From assembly GCF_039535095.1 (NCBI RefSeq), contig NZ_BAAAWN010000001.1, positions 4,092,001-4,156,000 of the forward strand: a stretch of 64,000 nt of DNA, written 5' to 3'. The notes beneath the pieces were generated by a model, which was not told the DNA's origin, made no database searches, and worked only from the letters and a program-made list of their open reading frames with translations. Below, piece by piece: positions 1-8,304 of this stretch; position 1 is the stretch's first letter; each line of letters begins with the position of its first letter. The stretch is from Arthrobacter ramosus (lineage in GTDB: Bacteria > Actinomycetota > Actinomycetes > Actinomycetales > Micrococcaceae). A program made the translations under genes and the position numbers.

Positions 1-1136
1 GAGCTGTTCTCCAGGTCGAACACGCCGACCCTGTCGGATGCGACTTGGCGCAACATGCTGAGGGCGCGAAGTTGCCCGATCCGGCTAGGCGGTCCTGCTA
101 GGGGGCCGTCGGAGTCGGGGTAGCGGGGCACGACGGCGATCACGTTCAAGTCGGGGTTCCGTCCGAGGGCCTCTGCGATTCCGGCTGCGACCTCGGTCGA
201 CCAAAGGTACTGGTCCTCGATGTAGATCAGCGAGCGGGCGCGGGCGAAGGCTTTCGCATATCCGCGGGCAACGCTGCGTTCCCCTTCGGGCGCGAACGGG
301 AACGGGGGACGTTTCACACCGTAGGTGCGCAGCAGCTGCACGGCATGGGGGCCGGCCGCGGGCGGCGGCGGTGCAGCGGCCGGGAGCGGTTCGGGGTGCC
401 GGGGCATACGGGCCAGGCGTTGCAGCAGCATCCGGTACGGGGTCCGTCGGTCCAGTGGGTGGGGGTCGTTCCACCGTTCAGCGAACACTGCCAGGACATC
501 CGCGACCACGGGGCCACGCAGCTCGAGCGCGGCATCGTGCCATGGGGGACGTTTCCCGTACCGGGGATCCACGGTCACCGCTTGCGGGTCTCCCGCATGA
601 TCGGCGTCGTCCCGTCGACTGTGGGAAAGGTCGAGCCCGCCAATGAACGCGACGTCCCGCGATGGATCGTCACGACGGCGGATGACGAACATTTTCTGGT
701 GATGGGAGCCGAACAGGCGGACACGCTGATCCAGCAACACTTCCCCGCCGGCGTCGTTGATCTTGCGACTGAGAAGCTCGTTGGATCGGCCGCTCATCGG
801 GGCCGATACCCGCTCTCCGTGGGATCTCCAGACAAGGCCCCGCACTTCCACCCCCGCGCGGGCCAACCCCGCGAGCAAGTCTCCGATCGTGGGTCCGTCG
901 GCCAGCAGCCGCTCGTCGGCGTCGCCACGCCAGTCGGTGAACCACACACGGTCTCCCGGCTGCAGAGCAGTCAGTTCCTCATGCAGTCGGGCAAAGTAGC
1001 TCGCGCCATGAATCAGGGGACGCACGAGGTTGCCCTCCGACCACGCCGGAGACCCGGCACCGCCTGAGTGCACGTCTGTGGCCAGATTCCCGCGCTCAGC
1101 GCGACTCAGGAACCACGTGCCAGCTTCACTGTCCAC
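1..1136 (-). CDS. Phospholipase D-family protein (3' end cut by window edge)
   Basis: This is a phosphodiesterase or phosphatidyltransferase of the PLD superfamily, likely acting on phospholipid. About 378 residues are visible and the C-terminus lies beyond the left edge. The first catalytic motif is visible as GSHHQKMFVI at about residues 143-152 (the HxK of the HKD motif), followed by FIGGLDLSHSRRDD. Further on come IYIEDQYLW and the VIAVVPRYPDSDG stretch typical of the second half; the second HKD motif is missing with the edge. I chose the GTG at 1134-1136 because a strong GGAAGGAG ribosome-binding site sits about 6 bases upstream; no ATG near the N-terminus fits better. It is divergent from the PAP2 gene across about 107 bases that must carry both promoters. 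The family call is firm; the substrate is inferred. Confidence 0.85.
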   Translation of the reverse strand, partial: MDSEAGTWFLSRAERGNLATDVHSGGAGSPAWSEGNLVRPLIHGASYFARLHEELTALQPGDRVWFTDWRGDADERLLADGPTIGDLLAGLARAGVEVRGLVWRSHGERVSAPMSGRSNELLSRKINDAGGEVLLDQRVRLFGSHHQKMFVIRRRDDPSRDVAFIGGLDLSHSRRDDADHAGDPQAVTVDPRYGKRPPWHDAALELRGPVVADVLAVFAERWNDPHPLDRRTPYRMLLQRLARMPRHPEPLPAAAPPPPAAGPHAVQLLRTYGVKRPPFPFAPEGERSVARGYAKAFARARSLIYIEDQYLWSTEVAAGIAEALGRNPDLNVIAVVPRYPDSDGPLAGPPSRIGQLRALSMLRQVASDRVGVFDLENS

Positions 1137-1243
1137 TCAGTGCTCCTTCCGGGGGCGAGGCCAATCCTCTGGTGTCCGGTCTTCAAACAGCCTAGAAGGT
1201 AACCTTACTGATCAAATCCATTCACGATGTGAGGCGGAAGACA

Positions 1244-2101
1244 ATGGGCGTTCACCCCCAAGGCACGTCCGACGACGAGTCAGCCGGAGGGAAAGGCGAA
1301 CTCATCGACGACCGGTTCGTCGGTGACACTGACTTGGCCCGGTGGAAGACCCCCGCCGGAAGGTGGCTCGCTTCCCGCGCACAACGCCTCAGTGCCCGTC
1401 TCGGCCCATACGGTGCGCTGATCCTGATCCTGGCTGCCGGAGCCGTAGTCGCATCACTGCTGGCCTTCGCGACCGGCGGGGTGTACGAGGCGGTGACAGA
1501 AGCAGATGGCGTGGCCGCCCTGGACCACCCGGTCTTGGAGGCAGCGATGACCTTGCGCAGCCCTGCATTGGACGCCACCGCCACTGCCTACACCGATCTG
1601 GGCGGGGGAATCGGGATGCCGATCCTGGCCGTGATCGCCACCGCCGTGCTGGTCCTCCGGCGCCGTTCCTGGACGCCGGCGATCCTCATTGTGACCGCGG
1701 CGGCCGGCTCCCTCCTCATGACCATCGCCGGCAAGCAGCTCATCGGCCGTGCCCGGCCCCCACTCAGCGATGCCGTGCCGCCCTACGAGTATTCCCCCTC
1801 GTTTCCCAGTGGACATTCGCTGAATTCGTTCGTGATCGCCGGAATCGTCGCCTACCTGGTCATCCTGCGTTGCCGCTCCCGCCGGGCCCGCGCATGGACA
1901 GTGACCGCTGCGGCCCTCTTCGCCCTGACCATCGGCCTAAGCAGGGTGTTCCTGGGCCACCATTGGCTCACCGATGTCTTGGCAGCCTGGACCCTCGGCG
2001 CCGCCTGGCTGGTCCTGGTCATCACCGCCCACCGTCTTTATCTCACCGCCCGAAAGACCGAAAAGCCCAGCCACCCCCGGGGCGATGCTCAAGGCAGATG
2101 A
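1244..2101 (+). CDS. PAP2-family membrane phosphatase
   Basis: This is a type 2 phosphatidic acid phosphatase (PAP2) family protein of 285 residues, a multi-pass membrane enzyme that removes phosphate from lipid phosphates such as phosphatidate or undecaprenyl pyrophosphate. All three PAP2 signature motifs are present: KQLIGRARPP near residue 165, SFPSGHS near 188 and SRVFLGHHWLTD near 233, including the catalytic histidines. Hydrophobic segments alternate with these motifs, for example ALILILAAGAVVASLLAFA and the VLVL and LFALTIGL stretches. A GTG in the same frame at 1229 is possible, but the ATG at 1244 has the better GGCGGAAG ribosome-binding site. The long, polar, charged N-terminus of about 50 residues is probably cytoplasmic. 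It sits next to phospholipase D and C genes, which suggests a role in lipid-phosphate turnover. Confidence 0.88.
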   Translation: MGVHPQGTSDDESAGGKGELIDDRFVGDTDLARWKTPAGRWLASRAQRLSARLGPYGALILILAAGAVVASLLAFATGGVYEAVTEADGVAALDHPVLEAAMTLRSPALDATATAYTDLGGGIGMPILAVIATAVLVLRRRSWTPAILIVTAAAGSLLMTIAGKQLIGRARPPLSDAVPPYEYSPSFPSGHSLNSFVIAGIVAYLVILRCRSRRARAWTVTAAALFALTIGLSRVFLGHHWLTDVLAAWTLGAAWLVLVITAHRLYLTARKTEKPSHPRGDAQGR

Positions 2102-2225
2102 AAGCCACATGCTCGCCTCCCCGCATGTTGTCCAAAGTTTGCTTTTCCGGCACTTAGCCTTTGCCTAGTGCTGGAAGAGTCGGTCGGGGGTTTTCGTCAG
2201 CAAAGCCAAGCACTGGGAGCAGCTC

Positions 2226-4286
2226 ATGTCAGGTCTCAACCGTCGACGTTTTCTTCAACTATCAGGGGCTACCGCGGCGAGTACCGCAATCGCGGAGATG
2301 CTCGGCGAGAGCATCGCGCGCGCCGCGACCATCCCGGCCAACCGTGCCACCGGCTCGATCAAAGACGTCGAGCACGTGATCGTCTTCATGCAGGAGAACC
2401 GCGCTTTCGACCACTACTTCGGCACGCTCAAGGGCGTACGCGGGTTCGGTGACCCGCATCCGGCTATCCTCCCGAGCGGGAAGGACGCGTTCGCGCAGAA
2501 CAACGGAATGCGGGACATCCTCCCCTACCACCCGACCGCGCCGAATCTCGGCATGCAGTTCATGGAGGACCTCGACCACTCGTGGAAGCTCACCCACGAG
2601 GCCTTCAACGTGGGCAAGTACGACAAGTGGCTCCCCGCCAAGTCCGAGGCCACGATGGCGTTCTACGAGCGCGGCGATGTCCCGTTCCACTTCGCCCTCG
2701 CGGACGCGTTCACGATCTGCGACCAGTACCACTGCTCGCTGCTCGGCCCCACGGACCCCAACCGCTACTACATGTTCACGGGCTGGGACGGCAACGACTA
2801 CGAGGCCGGCGGCCCCGATCTCTGGAACGCCGAGGTCGGCTACTCGTGGAGCTCGTACCCCGAGGAGCTTGAGAAGGCCGGCGTGAGCTGGAAGGTGTAC
2901 CAGGACGTCGGCGACGGCCTCACGGCTGCGGGCTCCTGGGGTTGGACGGGCGACGCGCACATCGGCAACTACGGCGACAACTCGCTCCTATACCTCACGC
3001 AGTACCAGAACTCGAAGCCCGGCAGCCCGCTCTACGAGAAGGCGCTGACCGGCACGAACGCGAAGGCCGGCGACGACCTGTTCCGGATCTTCCGCGAGGA
3101 CGTCGCGAGCGGGAAGCTCCCCCAGGTCTCCTACGTCGTGGCCCCCGAGGCATACACCGAGCACTCAAACTGGCCGCCGAACTTCGGAGCCTGGTACACG
3201 GCGAACATCCTCAACATCCTCACGTCCAACCCGGACGTCTGGAGCAAGACGGCCGTGTTCTTCATGTACGACGAGAACGACGGCTTCTTCGACCACGTCG
3301 TCCCGCCGCACCCCAACACCTCGCAGATCCCGGGCGCATCCACGGTCTCTACCGAGGGCGAGTGGTACGACGGCCGGATGACGTTCTCCGGCATCGCCGA
3401 CGTCCCGGGCCACTACGGTCTCGGCGTACGCGTGCCGATGCTCGTCGTCTCGCCCTGGAGCATGGGCGGGTGGGTCTGCTCGGAGACGTTCGACCACACC
3501 TCGATCGTGCGGTTCCTCGAGTCACGCTTCGGCGTGAAGTCCCCTAACATTTCGCCGTGGCGCCGCGCGGTGTGTGGCGACCTCACGAGCGCGTTCGATT
3601 TCTCGGCGAACAGCGGCGCGGCCCCGGCCCTGCCCGACACCTCTGCATTCAAGCCCGCCGACCACAATCGGCACCCGAGCTATGTGCCGACCCCTCCCGC
3701 AGTCAACTCGATGCCGGCCCAGGAGAAGGGCACGCGCCCGTCGCGCCCGCTCGGGTACGCACTCGACGTCGCGGTCTCGGTGGCCGGTGGCAAGCTCTCC
3801 GCCCACTGGTCGAACGCCGGGGCGCTCGGCGCACACGTGCAGGTCCGCTCGAATCTCCTTCCCGCAGGCCCGTACTCGTACACGATCGGAGCGGGCGCGA
3901 CCCTCGACGCGTCGTGGGCGCTTGGCGCCGAGTACGACGTGCAGATGCACGGCCCGGCGGGCTGGTACCGCCGCTTCGCGGGCACGACGGCGGCCGCGGA
4001 CATCCGGGCGACCGTCACCCGCGACGGCGTGTCCGGACACGCTCAGTTCCGGATCGAGAACGCTGGCCCGGCCGCGGCCGCCCTCACGCTCACGGACGCA
4101 TACGGCGCCGGGTCGCAGGCCCTCGCGCTCAACCCGGGCCAGGCCAAGACCGTGGTGATCCCGGCGCAAGGCGGCTGGTACGACCTCAAGCTCACCGCCG
4201 CGGCGGATCCGAAGCTCGTGCGGGTCCTCGCAGGGCGCCTCGACGACGGCCGGGCGCTCACGTCCGACCCCCAGCTCGGCCGATGA
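2226..4286 (+). CDS. Phosphocholine-specific phospholipase C, Tat-exported
   Basis: This is a bacterial phospholipase C of the non-haemolytic/phosphocholine-specific type (phosphoesterase family PF04185, with two small C-terminal beta domains). It hydrolyses phosphatidylcholine or sphingomyelin to phosphocholine outside the membrane. The 686 residues match the usual length of about 690-730. The N-terminus LNRRRFLQLSGATAASTAIA is a textbook twin-arginine signal. The catalytic region begins with HVIVFMQENRAFDHYFGTL, followed by LGPTDPNRYYMFTG and FMYDENDGFFDHVVPPHPN, all family hallmarks. The C-terminal roughly 200 residues carry the DUF756-like repeats seen in this family. The ATG at 2226 has a GGGAGC ribosome-binding site. 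A second PF04185 gene follows 98 bases downstream, so the two may be co-transcribed. Confidence 0.93.
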   Translation: MSGLNRRRFLQLSGATAASTAIAEMLGESIARAATIPANRATGSIKDVEHVIVFMQENRAFDHYFGTLKGVRGFGDPHPAILPSGKDAFAQNNGMRDILPYHPTAPNLGMQFMEDLDHSWKLTHEAFNVGKYDKWLPAKSEATMAFYERGDVPFHFALADAFTICDQYHCSLLGPTDPNRYYMFTGWDGNDYEAGGPDLWNAEVGYSWSSYPEELEKAGVSWKVYQDVGDGLTAAGSWGWTGDAHIGNYGDNSLLYLTQYQNSKPGSPLYEKALTGTNAKAGDDLFRIFREDVASGKLPQVSYVVAPEAYTEHSNWPPNFGAWYTANILNILTSNPDVWSKTAVFFMYDENDGFFDHVVPPHPNTSQIPGASTVSTEGEWYDGRMTFSGIADVPGHYGLGVRVPMLVVSPWSMGGWVCSETFDHTSIVRFLESRFGVKSPNISPWRRAVCGDLTSAFDFSANSGAAPALPDTSAFKPADHNRHPSYVPTPPAVNSMPAQEKGTRPSRPLGYALDVAVSVAGGKLSAHWSNAGALGAHVQVRSNLLPAGPYSYTIGAGATLDASWALGAEYDVQMHGPAGWYRRFAGTTAAADIRATVTRDGVSGHAQFRIENAGPAAAALTLTDAYGAGSQALALNPGQAKTVVIPAQGGWYDLKLTAAADPKLVRVLAGRLDDGRALTSDPQLGR

Positions 4287-4384
4287 CGGACTGTCGCCCA
4301 CCCGTCGCCAACTGTTCTTCACCCCGCTGCTTCACCCCGACTATGGGCGCTCCGACTGGAGCGCAACCCGAAAGGACAATTTCA

Positions 4385-5587
4385 ATGCTCAATGTGCTGA
4401 AAAGCCGCAAGGCAGGAGCCATGGTTGCCATTGCAGCCACCATCGCGCTCACAGGCGCCGCAGTCGTCGGCGCGGTTGCCCCCGCCACGGCGCAGGTCAC
4501 GTCCGGCTCCGTCGCCCAAGCGAGCGGGCAAGGGGCCAACGGTCCTGACCACGTCTTCGTCATCATGATGGAGAACCACGGCTACGACCAGATCATCGGC
4601 AACACCGCCGACGCGCCCTACATCAACACGCTCGCGCAGCGCTACAACACCGCGGCGAACTACCACGGCGTCACCCACCCGAGCCTCCCGAACTACCTTT
4701 CAGCGATCTCGGGCAGCTTCCAAGGAATCTGGGACGACTGCAAAGCGGGCGCGAATGTCACGTGCGCCCCCGAAGAGTTCGTACCCGGTTCCAGCGACAC
4801 AGGAGTCACCGGGCAGCTCACGCCAGAACAGGCGGCCAGCGCCTCCGCGACTCCGCATATGTTCTCCGGCCAGACCATCGTCGACCAGCTCGAGAACAAG
4901 GGACTGAGCTGGAAGGCATACATGGAGAACCTCCCGAGCGCCGGCTCCCAGGTCGAATACGCACCCACAATCGGCTCCACCACGGTCAAGCTGTACGCCC
5001 AGAAGCACAACCCGTTCATGTACTTCTCGGACATCAACTACCCGGGCAGCCCGCGCCTGCAGAACATCGTGCCGCTCGAGAACAACCTCAAGACCGATCT
5101 CGCGAGCGGCAACGTGCCCAACTTCGTCTGGATCAGTCCCAACCAGTGCCACGACATGCACGGGATCTCACCCTCCGGAGCAGCCCTCATTGGACTGCCC
5201 CAGTGCGGTTACCCTGACTCCGGCCTCGACCACGGCGCGATCCAGCTCGGCGACGCCTACGTCAAGCAGACCGTCCAGCAGATCATGGATTCCCCAACGT
5301 GGAAGACGAGCAAGTCCAGCATCGTCCTGGCCTGGGACGAGAACGACTACTCGGGTTCAACGGGCGGCCCGGGCAGCCCGGTCGGACAGAACGGCGCGGT
5401 CCTGGGCGGCGGCCACGCACCAATGATCGTGATCAACTCGGCCGAAGGCCCGCACAAGACCACGAACCAGCTCTCCGACCACTACACCTTGCTCTCCACG
5501 GTCCAGCACCTGTGGCACCTGGGCTGCCTGGCGAACACCTGCTCACCCACCACTTCGGGCACCTTCGAGGAACTCTTCCGCCCCTGA
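4385..5587 (+). CDS. Secreted PF04185 phosphoesterase (acid phosphatase/PLC-like)
   Basis: This 400-residue exported phosphoesterase belongs to the same superfamily as the upstream phospholipase C but in a shorter form, close to acid phosphatases and alkaline phosphatase-like esterases. It begins with a Sec-type signal peptide: positive residues, then MVAIAATIALTGAAVVGAV, then an ATAQ cleavage region. The metal-site motif VFVIMMENHGYDQIIGN follows, then THPSLPNYLSAISG and later LAWDENDYSG and GGHAPMIVI, which are typical catalytic blocks. The open frame runs in from about 3557, but the ATG at 4385 has an AAAGGA site at the right distance and gives the signal peptide, so the upstream part is not coding. 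It is followed by a strong terminator. It presumably releases phosphate from organic phosphoesters. Confidence 0.88.
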   Translation: MLNVLKSRKAGAMVAIAATIALTGAAVVGAVAPATAQVTSGSVAQASGQGANGPDHVFVIMMENHGYDQIIGNTADAPYINTLAQRYNTAANYHGVTHPSLPNYLSAISGSFQGIWDDCKAGANVTCAPEEFVPGSSDTGVTGQLTPEQAASASATPHMFSGQTIVDQLENKGLSWKAYMENLPSAGSQVEYAPTIGSTTVKLYAQKHNPFMYFSDINYPGSPRLQNIVPLENNLKTDLASGNVPNFVWISPNQCHDMHGISPSGAALIGLPQCGYPDSGLDHGAIQLGDAYVKQTVQQIMDSPTWKTSKSSIVLAWDENDYSGSTGGPGSPVGQNGAVLGGGHAPMIVINSAEGPHKTTNQLSDHYTLLSTVQHLWHLGCLANTCSPTTSGTFEELFRP

Positions 5588-5610
5588 CCCTTCAAAGCGT
5601 TCAAGAGCTG

Positions 5611-5653
5611 ACGGCCTGCCCGCACACTTGTGCGGGCAGGCCGTCCGTTTTGT
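5611..5653 (+). terminator. Rho-independent terminator after the phosphoesterase gene
   Basis: A perfect 15-bp stem (5611-5625 with 5630-5644) around a 4-base loop is followed by CCGTTTTGT. It lies 23 bases after the stop codon. The two neighbouring genes converge here, so it may work in both directions. Confidence 0.85.
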
Positions 5654-5721
5654 CGTGACCGGGACCGCCGTCGACATGCCTGAAGTTTTCGGCGGGCTTA
5701 TGCGAGACGGAACCCAATCGC

Positions 5722-6179
5722 TTACCGGGACGCCTCGAAGAGAATGAGCTCAGACCGACCGTCGTCCGCGGTCACTCCGCGAATCTCCGGGAATCGGGCG
5801 ACAAGCTGGAAGCCGAGAGCCTCGTGCATTTTGATGGATGCCGTGTTGTGTTCGTTTGCGAAGTAGTGAGCGATCGACGCCCGGGACCAGATCCATTCCA
5901 ACCTCGCCAGGGTGAGGGCAGAACCGACCCCTCGTCGTCGGAACTCAGGAGCGACCACCACGCCCCCCCGAGATAGTGGCCTGCGGGCGAGCTGCCTTCC
6001 GGATCCGAGTGGAAATGCGTCTTGGCTACGCCGATGGCCTCACCTTGTGCGACGGCCACCAAAATGAATCGGTCGCTCCTTGGGGCGATCATGTCGCGGG
6101 TCCAGCGGTTTCGCTCACTGGCGTCACAGAGCGAATTCACCTGCGCCAGGTCGTCGAGGGTGCATTCACGAATCTGCAT
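5722..6179 (-). pseudogene. GNAT acetyltransferase split by a frameshift
   Basis: A GNAT N-acetyltransferase of about 152 residues is split over two reading frames. The first half starts with MQIRECTLDDLAQVNSLCDA and runs to AGHYLGG. The second half, in another frame, continues VVVAPEFRRRGVGSALT, the acetyl-CoA binding motif A (R/Q-x-x-G-x-G/A), then HNTASIKMHEALGFQLVARF. The switch falls exactly in a run of seven C on the plus strand (5963-5969). One extra base (or two fewer) would restore a standard GNAT. It may be a true mutation or a homopolymer error. It lies 34 bases downstream of another GNAT gene in the same direction, so the two probably form one transcript. Substrate unknown. Confidence 0.8.
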
Positions 6180-6213
6180 GGCGATAGCGTACTTGGCGAG
6201 CCCGTATACGGTT

Positions 6214-6756
6214 CTAGTCGTGAAGGACCACTTGGTAGAGATTGTGGTCCTGCCATTTTCCGGCAATCTGCAGGTATCGCGGCGCCATGCCAATCTGCTG
6301 GAACCCGCCCTTAAGCAGCACGCGCTGCGAGGCAGCGTTGTGCAGAAGGGTGCTCGCCTCGATGCGGTGCAGTCCGAGTTCGTCGCGCGCCATTTCGACT
6401 ATCGCGTGGACTGCCGCCGACGCCAGTCCGCGGCCCGCGTAGGCGCCGTCCACCCAGTAACCCAGGCCCGCGCTCTGGGAGGGACCGCGGACGATTCCTG
6501 CCATGTTGAATCGGCCGACGAGTCGATCGCCGTCGAACAGCCCGAGCGGATACGCCTCCCCTGCCTCTTGCGCGACGAGGCGGTTGGCAATGTCCGAGGA
6601 CTGCCAATCTACGGTGTAGTACTCCTCGGGCCGCATTGGCTCCCAGGGTGAAAGGTAGTCACGGTTGCGCACATATGCGGCTGCGAGCGCAGCCGCATCA
6701 CTTATGCGCAGTACGCGCATGCTGACGCTTTCACTAAGTTGGCGCGGTTCAATCAT
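6214..6756 (-). CDS. GNAT acetyltransferase, RimJ/RimL-like
   Basis: This is a 180-residue GNAT acetyltransferase resembling the ribosomal-protein alanine N-acetyltransferases (RimJ/RimL group). The N-terminal LSPWEPMRPEEYYT is characteristic of this group. The core shows GLGYWVDGAYAGRGLASAAV (substrate strand plus acetyl-CoA loop) and HRIEASTLLHNAASQRVL, followed by GFQQIGMAPRYLQIAGKWQDH near the end. It is intact and of normal length. Whether it modifies a ribosomal protein, another protein or a small molecule cannot be told. It is the upstream gene of a two-gene unit with the frameshifted GNAT. Confidence 0.88.
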   Translation of the reverse strand: MIEPRQLSESVSMRVLRISDAAALAAAYVRNRDYLSPWEPMRPEEYYTVDWQSSDIANRLVAQEAGEAYPLGLFDGDRLVGRFNMAGIVRGPSQSAGLGYWVDGAYAGRGLASAAVHAIVEMARDELGLHRIEASTLLHNAASQRVLLKGGFQQIGMAPRYLQIAGKWQDHNLYQVVLHD

Positions 6757-6917
6757 CGGTCAACATTAGACCAGATCGCCGTTTCGGCCGCTCCCCGATT
6801 ATGCGATAGTTTGCCGTAAGAACGGGGAAGCATCCGCGGCGGGGGAAACGCAATGACCCACATCTTTGGACACAACTCGGCTCGGGCTCCAGGCGATGTT
6901 CCTGCCGACGTGCCCGC

Positions 6918-7172
6918 GTGAAGGCCGACGCTCTTCGGGAGCCGCTGATGGCAGCGGCCGCTGACCGGTGGCTCAGCGCCTCCGACTTAGTCGCCCTCGC
7001 AAGGGGCAGTGGTCTTCTTTCGGATCATCGACAGGCTAGGGAATTCACCCTGGATGCGATCAAAGAGCTCGTTTCCGAAGGATCATTGGTTCCGGGGGCA
7101 TTCGGAACCGGCCAGTATCTGCCCTGAACGCTGACAGGCTCGGATGCGGCGCGCAAGGTCGAGAGCGAGTGG
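6918..7172 (+). pseudogene. Small hypothetical gene interrupted by an in-frame stop
   Basis: A short frame starting with GTG at 6918 encodes 69 residues ending in GTGQYLP and a TGA at 7125-7127. Reading through that TGA gives TLTGSDAARKVESEW in the same frame. Small actinobacterial proteins of this shape commonly end with a pattern like PW-x-L-x-x-x-EA-x-x-RI-x-x-EW, so TGA looks like a mutated TGG (Trp). No domain is recognised. The frame stays open beyond 7172 into the next predicted gene, so the true original end is unclear. Confidence 0.45.
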
Positions 7173-7184
7173 AACACGAGCGCC

Positions 7185-8123
7185 ATGTCCCGCACATGGT
7201 TCACGGCAAAGGCGAACCTGACCTCGTCCGAGCTCGGCAATCTTCCACTCAGAACCCCTCGGCACTCTGCACGCGAAACCATCGAAGCTCCGTCGGCGGT
7301 CAGGGGCAGCGAGGCGACGGGACCATGGGTCCAGCTCACCAAGAGCACTCGGTTGCAGGCCACCATACCGCCGGACTCCGCACCCCCGACGTGGAAAGGA
7401 AGTTGGCTTCGCAGGGGGCTTTGGCTCAAACGAGCCGCCGCTGTCGTCGTCATCGCATTGGTCTCAGCTTGGCTCGGATGGGCCATCATCGCGGGGATCA
7501 AACACACACTCGCCAGCTACACCAAGAACGACGGGACGGTCACGGCACAAACCGATACCTCGGCACGCCGCGTTTCCTCGTGTCAGCTGGACGTCGACTA
7601 CACCGTCAACGGCCACCAGCTGCACAGCGTCGCCAAAGTCAACGCGAAGTGCAATACTCTGCCCGGGCCCGGGTTCCGGACAACGATCGACGTCGACACA
7701 GCCGATCCGCATGACATCTGGATCGACGGCGCCAACGACGCGAACCATCCCGATCCCGTGACCATGGGCATATTTCTGCTGATCCTCCCGACCGCAATCG
7801 CCCTCGTACTCAGGAATGAGCTAGGAGACTATGGCGGAATCCGCAAATTACTTGCCTCCGGAGCCCAGTGGCGTCAGGTCGAGGTCACGGTCGCACGGAA
7901 GACCGCCGCCCGGAACGGCGTCACGATCCGCCTCGAAGCGAAGGACCACGCAGGAAACCGGCGCTCGTTCTATATCTTCTACCGATTCTCAAGCCCGATC
8001 GGCCCTGCAAGTAAAGGCGACAAAGTCACCCTTAAGCTCATCGCGGACGGCAAACGGCTGGCCCTCATCCAGAGGCAGGACAACGGCCGCATATGCGTGG
8101 CACGCATCAGCAGAGCCATTTAG
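7185..8123 (+). CDS. Two-TM membrane protein, function unknown
   Basis: I do not recognise this protein firmly. It has a low-complexity polar N-terminus, a hydrophobic segment around LKRAAAVVVIALVSAWLGWA, an extracytoplasmic stretch containing SCQLDVDYTVNGHQLHSVAK, a second membrane segment VTMGIFLLILPTAIALVLR, and a cytoplasmic tail with beta-strand character. The layout of two membrane helices around a beta domain with the pattern C-x-x-DVDYTVNG resembles DUF3592-type proteins. The start is uncertain: ATG 7185 has no good ribosome-binding site and the first 80 residues look unlike structured protein, so translation may begin later. The stop codon is 9 bases from the left att repeat of the island. 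Confidence 0.55.
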   Translation: MSRTWFTAKANLTSSELGNLPLRTPRHSARETIEAPSAVRGSEATGPWVQLTKSTRLQATIPPDSAPPTWKGSWLRRGLWLKRAAAVVVIALVSAWLGWAIIAGIKHTLASYTKNDGTVTAQTDTSARRVSSCQLDVDYTVNGHQLHSVAKVNAKCNTLPGPGFRTTIDVDTADPHDIWIDGANDANHPDPVTMGIFLLILPTAIALVLRNELGDYGGIRKLLASGAQWRQVEVTVARKTAARNGVTIRLEAKDHAGNRRSFYIFYRFSSPIGPASKGDKVTLKLIADGKRLALIQRQDNGRICVARISRAI

Positions 8124-8132
8124 CCACAATCG

Positions 8133-8171
8133 GAGCCCCCTGCCGGATTCGAACCGACGACCCCCGCTTTA
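8133..8171. repeat. att site, left end of the tRNA-Thr island
   Basis: This 39-bp stretch repeats the tRNA-Thr 3' end found at 28586-28624 with one mismatch (C8143 versus T28596). It comprises the acceptor 3' strand, the T-arm and the 3' side of the anticodon arm, and stops at the anticodon. The 5' half of the tRNA is absent here, so this is the displaced original 3' end of the target gene. Confidence 0.9.
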
Positions 8172-8277
8172 GGCCCAGGCGCCTCTGCGCGCCGGGAATA
8201 TGGTCGCTCTCCCCCGGAATCTAGGGGTTTTTGCGGGCAATGATGGGCGATGATTTGTCATTGGTTGCCGCTCATTA

Positions 8278-8297
8278 AGGTGAGTTAAAGGTGAGTC
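8278..8297. repeat. Left copy of 20-bp double repeat (probable integrase/Xis arm site)
   Basis: The 20 bases AGGTGAGTTAAAGGTGAGTC consist of two AGGTGAGT units 11 bases apart. The identical 20-mer occurs at 28501-28520, just inside the other island end. Its position 106 bp inside the left att repeat is what is expected of arm-type binding sites; that role is inferred. Confidence 0.75.
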
Positions 8298-8304
8298 GGT
8301 CGCA

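Noticed and set aside
3557..4384. Upstream extension of the phosphoesterase gene at 4385
   Set aside because: It overlaps the phospholipase C coding sequence in another frame and would bury the signal peptide; the ATG at 4385 has its own ribosome-binding site.
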